From the NCBI RefSeq assembly GCF_018476525.1, contig NZ_JAHCST010000019.1, positions 82,173 through 146,172 of the forward strand: 64,000 bases of DNA, written 5' to 3'. How positions within the stretch are numbered: the first letter of the stretch is position 1; each line of letters opens with the position of its first letter. A program made the translations under genes and the position numbers. Of the stretch, positions 58,331 through 64,000 are shown piece after piece. Source of the stretch: Acrocarpospora catenulata. GTDB taxonomy: Bacteria > Actinomycetota > Actinomycetes > Streptosporangiales > Streptosporangiaceae. The notes below the pieces were generated by a model that saw nothing but the letters and a program-made list of their open reading frames with translations, was not told the origin of the DNA and ran no database searches.

Positions 58331-58540
58331 ACCTCGGCGGTCCAGCCAGCGCGAGCGTACGCCCTTTCGTAGCCGCTGACGCAGCCCGCTGGATTGCCTG
58401 GGGGTCAAGGGGTCGCAGGTTCAAATCCGGTCGTCCCGACACTGTGATGTCGATCGTTATCTAGGGTTGGAGGACCCTTCCAGCAGGTCAGAGGACGATG
58501 ATCTCTTCTTTCACGTAGGCCAAGTTGGAATCCTGGTCGG
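58331..58540. other. Boundary region with a tRNA-Pro 3' fragment
   Basis: No gene is seen here. The segment 58401-58441 is a tRNA-Pro(GGG) 3' end (separate entry). It is followed by unrelated sequence leading to the HAD gene, transcribed towards it. Confidence 0.6.
58401..58441 (+). tRNA. 3' fragment of tRNA-Pro (anticodon GGG)
   Basis: TGGGGGTCAA (anticodon loop and 3' stem) followed by GGGGTCGCAGGTTCAAATCC and GGTCGTCCCGAC is the 3' half of a tRNA-Pro(GGG), starting in the anticodon loop. The 5' half is absent, and one T-stem pair is changed (CCGGT for CCTGT). It is the expected attachment-site remnant of an integrated element. Confidence 0.82.
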
Positions 58541-59191
58541 TCAGGCTTCTGCAAGGAGTCTCGGGAGTTCGCGCATGTCGTCGAAGACCGTGGTGTTCGG
58601 TCCTTCGAGCCATTGCGCGGGTGTGAGTCCGCCGGCGTAGCCAAGGGCGCGCATGCCGGCTGCGCGGGCTGCCTGGATCCCGTATTGGCTGTCCTCGACG
58701 ACGATGCAGGCCGAGGGGTGGACGCCCATCTGCTTGGCAGCGTGCAGGAACAGGTCGGGGGCCGGTTTGCCGCGGGCGACCTCGCTTGCGCTGAAGATGC
58801 GGCCTTCGAAGTATGGGTAGATCCCGGTGTGACCCAGCGTGTGGCGCATCGTGTCGTGACTGCCGCCAGAGGCGACGCAGCTGGGATGCGTGAGGGTGTC
58901 GAGGACTTCGAGGATGCCGTCGACCGGGGTGAGTTCGGCATCGACGGCCGCACGGTGGAGTCGCTCGAATCTCTCCCACCAGAGCGCGGCCCGGCTCGGC
59001 CCTACTCGGAAAGTGATTTGTTCACCGTTGGACACGAGCGACCGGCCGATGAACTTTTCGATCACCTCGGCTTCGGTCAGCGGCCAGCCCAGCTCGGCGC
59101 CCACAGCGACATGGGCGCGGACGGCTATGCGTTCGCTGTCGACGAGCACGCCGTCGCAGTCGAAGATGACGAGCTCAATCGGAGTGATCAT
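58541..59191 (-). CDS. HAD-family phosphatase (beta-phosphoglucomutase-like)
   Basis: The 216-residue HAD hydrolase has the motif I DCDGVLVDSE (both Asp present), motif II CVASGG, the Lys in ARGKPAPDLFL and motif IV IVVEDSQYGIQAAR. The helical cap between motifs I and II puts it in subfamily I, near beta-phosphoglucomutases and small sugar-phosphate phosphatases (YniC/YieH). The substrate is unknown. It lies next to the tRNA-Pro remnant. Confidence 0.88.
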   Translation of the reverse strand: MITPIELVIFDCDGVLVDSERIAVRAHVAVGAELGWPLTEAEVIEKFIGRSLVSNGEQITFRVGPSRAALWWERFERLHRAAVDAELTPVDGILEVLDTLTHPSCVASGGSHDTMRHTLGHTGIYPYFEGRIFSASEVARGKPAPDLFLHAAKQMGVHPSACIVVEDSQYGIQAARAAGMRALGYAGGLTPAQWLEGPNTTVFDDMRELPRLLAEA

Positions 59192-59329
59192 CTGGACAGG
59201 CTAGGGAGAAGTGGTCGTCCGTGTCAGCTGCATGATCCGATGGCCGGTGCGTGGCGAGTGGGGAGACGGACGCCGCGGGTCGAAGTATCGGCGACCCGAT
59301 GGGATCCCGGAGTCCTGATCCAGACGGGA

Positions 59330-60594
59330 TCACGGCTGGGGTGTCTGATCGAGTTCGTCGGCGAGTAGATGCTCGGCGACGGCGGAGTATCTGGCTGCGG
59401 TGCTGTGGGAGATCCCGAAGACCAGCGACAGGTGAAGCGGATCGGCTCCTCCGGCGAGAGCCTCGTGCAGGATGCGGTCCTTGCGTATCCGGTCGACGCT
59501 GCATCCGATGCGATTCATCCGCAGCGTCACGAACGCCTGGCTGATTGGGCCAGCACCGTGGCCAGTCTTGTTGCTGATGAGCACGTGGGGATTGTTGGTG
59601 TGCGGCCAGGTTGTGCGGCGGTAGCGGAGCCAGCGACGGAGTGCTCGATGGGTGAGGTCGCCGAGTCGCTGGCGGCGGCCTGCGAGGATGATTCGCCGGT
59701 TGGCCAGATCGAGGTCGTCGAGTGTCAGATGGCTCCGGTGCTAGCGGCGTTCTCGGCAGCCAGGGCGATGATGACTCGTCCGGCGAGGTCCTCGGCCTGT
59801 TGCTCGATGGCCCGAATCTCCTCATCAGCCATCGGAAGCAGGGCGAAGTCCGCCGGGCGGCCCTTCAACCTGATCGTCGGGTTGGAGAAGATCAGGCCGC
59901 GCTTCTTGGCGAACCCGAACAGCGATCGCAGGGAGCTGATCGTGGTGGCGCGTCGTGAGCCGCTGAGCGGTCCAAGCGCTGCGTGGATGTCGGAGCGGGT
60001 GACCTCCCGCAGATGGTCATAGCTCGCCGCCCAGTCATCGAGGAATGGCCGGATGGCCCCGAAGTAGACATAGATGCTGGATGCGGACCGGGGCCGTGCC
60101 CTGGCGTCGCCGTTGAGCAGGATCAGCAGCCACTGCCGGACGGGGATGATGAAGCCGGGTGAGAAAGGACTTGTGACCCGGTCGATCCAGGATTTGATCG
60201 CCGGATCGGAGTCATCGTGGAGCAGGTCCAGGTCGATGAGCACGTCGATCAGCCGAGGTCGCGACACCCAGCGGTGCGGCCGGGCTCGAACCTCGCTGAG
60301 CGAGACACGCTCACCTGCGGGGAGGCCAGTCAGCACCGTGACGAGCCCGTCCAGCACGCATCTGGTGGTGGAGGGGTTCCAGCCGCCGATTTGGCCGAGT
60401 ACCTGGGCGTGATGTGCCGCTGCCCGCAGCACCGGATCATTTGCTGTCAACGCCGGGTGCTGCCAGCGCGGTGGGACCGGCTGGCCGTTCTTGCGCCGAT
60501 GGTAGGAGGCTAACGCTGAGCAGGAGTTGCTGCAGTAGACCTGATCCCGGCGTCGTCTCTCCGGCAACGGGGTGCCGCAGTGTGCGCAGTTCAT
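59330..60594 (-). pseudogene. Tyrosine site-specific integrase, frameshifted
   Basis: The gene begins with a zinc-ribbon-like N-terminus (MNCAHCGTPLPERRRRDQVY, then CSNSC) and an integrase SAM-like region. The frame stops after ENAASTGAI at 59725. The other frame continues directly as LTLDDLDLANRRIILAGRRQ and runs through the catalytic C-terminal domain to 59330. The frame change deletes the place of the conserved Arg (expected GAIRH). No slippery sequence is apparent, so this is a mutation and the gene is inactive. It overlaps the upstream XRE gene by ATGA. Confidence 0.85.
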
Positions 60595-60914
60595 CGAGGA
60601 GGAAGCGACCGCCCGGCCCCGGTGCGCGGGGTGACCTGCCGATCTTGGCCAACCGCCGTGCTCTGGTCATCGTCGTGGTGCCGCGGCTCGGCGACAGCCT
60701 CGGGTTCGGGGATCAGCAGTTCGTCGACGCCGCAGCCCAGCACGGTGCAGATGACGTCGAGCTCGTCGAGCTTGACCACGTTGGGGCTTCCCGACCACAG
60801 TCCCGACATCTTGCCGGCGCTGATGATCAGGCCACGTTCGGCGAGCATCCGCTGGAACTCACTGGCCTTCCAGATCCCGCGGTTCGCGGCCGCCAGGCGC
60901 AGGTTCCATTTCAT
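60591..60914 (-). CDS. XRE-family (Cro/CI-type) small DNA-binding protein
   Basis: The 107-residue protein has a helix-turn-helix (EFQRMLAERGLIISAGKMSG, LWSGSPNVVKLDELDVICTVLG). It lies between two integrase genes with ATGA overlaps on both sides, so it is a co-expressed part of the recombination cassette, perhaps a directionality or copy-number factor. The start at 60914 is fixed by the overlap; a longer frame is not real. Confidence 0.8.
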   Translation of the reverse strand: MKWNLRLAAANRGIWKASEFQRMLAERGLIISAGKMSGLWSGSPNVVKLDELDVICTVLGCGVDELLIPEPEAVAEPRHHDDDQSTAVGQDRQVTPRTGAGRSLPPR

Positions 60915-61987
60915 CGGGTGAGTCCTTTCCATCGGTCGGCGACGCGGCGCTGTCCGGTGACCCAGGCGTCTTCGACATGGGTGGCATGGACGTGGATGTA
61001 TCGGGCCGTGGTGCCGGTCCAGGCGTGGCCGAGCAGTTCCTGGATCGCGAACAGGTTCATCCCGGCCAGGTAGAGCTGGGAGGCGCAAAAGTGCCGCAGC
61101 ACGTGTGGTGTCAGCCGTCCCGACCATGTCGGTAGATGACGGTCGACGGGGTCGATCAAGGCGCGGCGAAACACGTCCGCCGTGGCGCGGGTGCAGGTGC
61201 CCTCGGCGTTCTTCCGCTCAGAGGGGAACAAGGGCGTGCGGTGGCTGGACAGGTCGAGCTCGAAGAGCCCGAGGACGTCTTCGATGAACCAGCGCAGGCT
61301 GCGGTCGGCGCCGTTGATCAGAGGCACCAGCCGTGGCTTGGGCCCCTTGCGGCGAGACCCCTTCCCGTGGCGGATGTTCAGCTTGCCGAACCGGCCCAGC
61401 TCCCAGCGCACGTCGTCCAGGTCGAGCATCCGGGCCTCGTTGATCCGTAGCCCAACATCGGCGACCAGCCGGGCCACGGCGTAGTTGCGGGCGGCCGGAG
61501 CGAACTTGCGGCAGCTCATCAGCTCTTCGCGCCACCCGGCGAACAGCTGCTCGATCTCCTCGGCAGTCGGCGGAACGCGTAGCTGCGGATCCACGGACAG
61601 CCGTGGTCGGTTGACCTCATCGAGAGGGCATTCGACGACCCGGCCGGTGAGGTTGTGCAGCTCAACCTTGTGCCTGAGCTCCAGAAACCGGAAGAACACC
61701 GTCAGAGTAGCCGCTCGCCCGGTGCGGGTGGAGGGCTTGGCGTCTCGCAGCACCTTGCCGAAGTAGACGTCACCGTCTTCGGGCTGCATCTCCCACAGCG
61801 GCCGGCCGAACCAATTCCGGATCAGCTCCAGATGATTGGCGTCGTTGCGGATGGTGCTGTCGGTCAGCCCTGCCGACGCGCGAGCCAGCACAAACCCCGA
61901 CAGCACGTCGGTCTCGAAGGCGACGAGATCTTCTTCGCTGCCGGGGGCTCGGTGCTCGCGCAGGTCTCGGACGACTCCCAGCGCCAA
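60911..61987 (-). CDS. Tyrosine recombinase/integrase
   Basis: This 358-residue recombinase has an N-terminal SAM-like domain (~20-130) and the catalytic domain, with the first Arg in GLRINEARML, the HVLRH box, the LGHAWTGTTARYIHV segment and the tyrosine in ARYIHV. All catalytic residues are present, so it may be active. The start is TTG, chosen because GGGAGG lies 7 bases upstream. It is the first gene of a three-gene cassette that overlaps to the left. Confidence 0.9.
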   Translation of the reverse strand: MALGVVRDLREHRAPGSEEDLVAFETDVLSGFVLARASAGLTDSTIRNDANHLELIRNWFGRPLWEMQPEDGDVYFGKVLRDAKPSTRTGRAATLTVFFRFLELRHKVELHNLTGRVVECPLDEVNRPRLSVDPQLRVPPTAEEIEQLFAGWREELMSCRKFAPAARNYAVARLVADVGLRINEARMLDLDDVRWELGRFGKLNIRHGKGSRRKGPKPRLVPLINGADRSLRWFIEDVLGLFELDLSSHRTPLFPSERKNAEGTCTRATADVFRRALIDPVDRHLPTWSGRLTPHVLRHFCASQLYLAGMNLFAIQELLGHAWTGTTARYIHVHATHVEDAWVTGQRRVADRWKGLTR

Positions 61988-62157
61988 CCCACACCTCCCG
62001 ACTTCACCAACGCTGCCACCCCGTCACTCCTGTGACAGAAGTCTCACGGAGGGTGAAGTTACTTCGATGTGTGGTGATCGATCCGGCAAATGGGAGAAGA
62101 CGCAGTTCGCAGGCAGGGTGCGTGCAGGGTGAGGAGGATTCAGCACCCTCAACTCAA

Positions 62158-62311
62158 GAACTGTTGCTTACCCAGGTAGCCCTGGTCGACCTGCTGCAGC
62201 CGGGCCCGGGTCAGCGCGGGAACGTTCGGTTTCTCGATCGGGACCAGGCCGACGTTGCAGGCCTCGGCCACGATCAGCGCGGCCAAGCTCATCGGGAAGT
62301 CCTCCATCGCG
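62158..62311 (-). pseudogene. Tn3-family transposase fragment
   Basis: On the minus strand the frame reads MSLAALIVAEACNVGLVPIE, then KPNVPALTRARLQQVDQGYL and G before a stop. This matches the central DDE region of Tn3-family transposases. The rest is absent on both sides. It is a relic immediately upstream of the proline-racemase gene. Confidence 0.7.
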
Positions 62312-62373
62312 GTGTCGGAGCCGGATCGAACAGTACTATTGCAATGTTACGTCGCATGTGCCAGGGTTCCCGC

Positions 62374-63468
62374 ATGGCAGGCAACGCAAAGGGATACGGG
62401 CCCGCGGCCTTGATGATCGAGGCCGTCGACGCTCACGCCGAGGGCGAGCCGGGTCGGTTGGTTTTCGGTGGAACCGGTCGGCTCGCAGTTCCTGGTGCCA
62501 CGATGTTCGAGAAGAAGATGAACATGGAGCGTGACTTCGACTGGTTGCGCTTGTTCATGCTCAAAGAGCCGCGAGGGCTGCCGTCGACGTGCATGAACGT
62601 GATCTTGCCGACGACGGATCCGCGGGCGGATTTCGGCGTGGTGATCATCGAGCAGACGCCGTACTACCCGCCGATGTCCGGCAGCAACACGATGTGCATC
62701 GTCACCGTGATGTTGGAGACCGGTCGCCTGCCGATGGTCGAACCCCAGACCCATCTGGTCATGGAGACGCCGGCGGGGCTGGTCGAGGTCACGGCAGACT
62801 GCCACAACGGCCGGGTCACTCGGGTCACGTTCGACAACGTACCGTCGTTCGCGACACACCTGGACGTGAAGATCGATGTGCCAGGTCTTGGTGAGGTCAT
62901 GGTCGATGTCGCTTACGGCGGCATGTTCTACGTGATGGCGAACGCCGATGAACTCGGAATCGACCTGGTGCCAGAGAACGGTGACACCATCGCGACGGCA
63001 GGAGAGCGTATCAAGGCGGCCGCCCGGGACCAACTTCAGGTGGTGCACCCGCTCAACCCCGAGATCAACGTCATCGAGAACGGGATCCTCTACGGCGCGC
63101 CAAAGGACCCCGCGAACTCAGCACGGAACGCCGTCATCGTCAGCACTGGAGCGATCAGTTCGGACCCGGAGATCAACCGGGCCTCGATCGACCGGAGTCC
63201 CTGCGGCACAGGTACCTCAGCTCGTCTGGCCGTGCTGCGCGCCAAAGGTCAGATCGAACCCAGGGCCGAGTTCAGGAACGAGAGTCTCCTGGGCGGGATC
63301 TTCACGGGAACCGTCGTCAGCGAGTCCGAGGTCGGGGACTACGCGGCGATCGTCCCGCGAATCTCCGGGAGGGCCTGGATCAGTGGCTATGCCACCTACG
63401 TGTGCCAGAACGACGACCCATACCCGCTCGGCTTCACCGTCGGTGACATCTGGGCTCCCCAGGAGTGA
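62374..63468 (+). CDS. Proline racemase family enzyme with Ser/Cys active site
   Basis: The 364-residue cofactor-free racemase-fold protein (proline racemase/4-hydroxyproline epimerase/3-hydroxyproline dehydratase family) has AVDAHAEGEPGRLV at the N-terminus. The first catalytic position is Ser102 in PMSGSNTMC, where classical enzymes have Cys (MCGH). The second is Cys277 in DRSPCGTGTSA, with Asp before it. Ser/Cys members are known and can act as epimerases or on other hydroxy-amino or related acids, so proline racemase activity should not be assumed. ATG at 62374 has AGGG upstream; ATGs at 62344 and 62356 are alternatives, with a TACTAT -10-like box just before 62344. It is followed directly by an ABC transporter gene. 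Confidence 0.82.
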   Translation: MAGNAKGYGPAALMIEAVDAHAEGEPGRLVFGGTGRLAVPGATMFEKKMNMERDFDWLRLFMLKEPRGLPSTCMNVILPTTDPRADFGVVIIEQTPYYPPMSGSNTMCIVTVMLETGRLPMVEPQTHLVMETPAGLVEVTADCHNGRVTRVTFDNVPSFATHLDVKIDVPGLGEVMVDVAYGGMFYVMANADELGIDLVPENGDTIATAGERIKAAARDQLQVVHPLNPEINVIENGILYGAPKDPANSARNAVIVSTGAISSDPEINRASIDRSPCGTGTSARLAVLRAKGQIEPRAEFRNESLLGGIFTGTVVSESEVGDYAAIVPRISGRAWISGYATYVCQNDDPYPLGFTVGDIWAPQE

Positions 63469-63470
63469 AC

Positions 63471-64000
63471 ATGGTCCAGCCAATCGAAACCGTGCTGAGC
63501 GCGCGAGGCCTCATCAAGACGTTCGGACACGTCGAAGCGCTCCGCGGCGCTGACTTCGACGTGCGTCCGGGCGAAGTCGTCGCTCTGCTGGGTGACAACG
63601 GCGCAGGCAAGAGCACACTGGTCAAGACCTTGGCTGGGGTTCACCGGCCCGACGGCGGGACCATCTACGTCGACGGGACGCCCGTCGAGTTCGGCGACAC
63701 GCGTGACGCACGCGCGGCCGGAATCGAGGTCGTCTACCAGGACCTCGCGCTCGCACCGCACCTGAATCCGAGCGAGAACGTGTATCTGGGGCGTGAGATC
63801 TTTCGTCCCGGCATTCTCGGCAAGCTCGGCGTCCTGGACAAGTCGGCGATGGCCAAGGAGGCCCAGCGAGGGTTCGCCCAACTTGGGGTAAAAATCCGCG
63901 ACCATCGAGCCCCGGTCAGGTCCATGTCCGGGGGCCAGCAACAGGGCGTCGCCGTGTGCCGGGCCGCGATGTGGGCGAAAAAGATCCTCTTCATGGACGA
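63471..64000 (+). CDS. Sugar-type ABC transporter ATP-binding protein (runs off the window)
   Basis: Only the first 176 codons are inside the window. The reading frame MVQPIETVLSARGLIKTFG continues with GDNGAGKSTL (Walker A), the Q-loop VVYQDLALAPHL, the signature MSGGQQQG and the start of Walker B (ILFMD). These mark a CUT2-type ATPase (RbsA/MglA-like). The ATG follows AGGAG in the stop region of the preceding gene. It probably imports a sugar, polyol or amino-acid-like compound used with the upstream racemase-family enzyme. Confidence 0.88.
   Translation, partial: MVQPIETVLSARGLIKTFGHVEALRGADFDVRPGEVVALLGDNGAGKSTLVKTLAGVHRPDGGTIYVDGTPVEFGDTRDARAAGIEVVYQDLALAPHLNPSENVYLGREIFRPGILGKLGVLDKSAMAKEAQRGFAQLGVKIRDHRAPVRSMSGGQQQGVAVCRAAMWAKKILFMD

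Noticed and set aside
59700-59760. Programmed frameshift in the second integrase
   Set aside because: There is no A/G-rich slippery run or downstream hairpin near 59727, and the shift removes a conserved arginine. Mutation is the simpler explanation.
62032-62373. N-terminal extension of the proline racemase gene
   Set aside because: The extra frame is the shadow of the Tn3 transposase relic on the other strand and has no family similarity. Family members start near AVDAHAEGE.

Overview
The window is high-GC DNA from a filamentous actinomycete. Evidence for this is a geosmin synthase, a DinB/mycothiol-type protein, an F420-type luciferase-like oxidoreductase, a secreted chitinase, an IdeR/DmdR-type iron box and an MbtH-dependent peptide synthetase. 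A Streptosporangiales-type host (Nonomuraea/Actinomadura relatives) fits, but that is an inference from gene style and not from a marker gene.

Layout. (1) 1-6.8 kb is the end of an iron-acquisition cluster. It holds the 3' part of an NRPS gene (adenylation tail, carrier, terminal epimerization domain) and mbtH, then, convergent across a strong hairpin, a siderophore-binding lipoprotein and a two-gene ABC exporter whose promoter region carries iron boxes. (2) 7.0-19.9 kb looks like ordinary chromosome: a chitinase and a beta-helix protein that share ricin-type lectin modules, DNA polymerase X, a universal stress protein, a DinB-like protein, geosmin synthase, a HAD protein, a secreted HNH nuclease and RecQ. 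(3) At 20.0 kb there is the 3' half of a tRNA-Lys, followed by an insertion sequence with clear inverted ends that abuts a truncated repeat-protein gene. (4) 21.8-38.4 kb is a sugar locus. An AgaS-like isomerase, a PfkB kinase and a class II aldolase face a DeoR regulator, an intracellular GH20 hexosaminidase, an ABC sugar importer, secreted GH18-like and GH16 enzymes, a DUF5107 protein and a ROK kinase. This fits import and breakdown of an amino-sugar oligosaccharide (GalNAc/GlcNAc) through tagatose- or fructose-type phosphates; no deacetylase is present in the window. Relics of a second DeoR gene and a second permease lie inside it. (5) 38.4-39.4 kb is decayed DNA containing a NACHT-type C-terminal relic.

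(6) 39.4-58.3 kb is a large catabolic block. It contains a CaiB-type CoA-transferase, a double TetR regulator, a HyuA/HyuB pair whose B subunit ends in an acetone-carboxylase-gamma-like zinc module, an acyl-CoA dehydrogenase, a thiolase, two hotdog hydratases, an SDR, two related lipocalin-like proteins with an SWG motif, an acyl-CoA ligase, two aminoglycoside-phosphotransferase-like kinases, an F420-type oxidoreductase and a small DUF6285-like protein. Together they suggest carboxylation of a ketone or CoA activation of an acid, followed by a beta-oxidation-like route that includes phosphorylation of hydroxy groups. The substrate is unknown. This is the best candidate here for an undescribed pathway.

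(7) 58.4-62.3 kb is a mobile-DNA zone: a tRNA-Pro 3' fragment, a HAD phosphatase, a recombinase-XRE-recombinase cassette (the last gene frameshifted) and a Tn3 transposase relic. (8) 62.4-64 kb starts another catabolic operon with a Ser/Cys-type proline racemase family enzyme and a sugar-type ABC ATPase that runs off the window.
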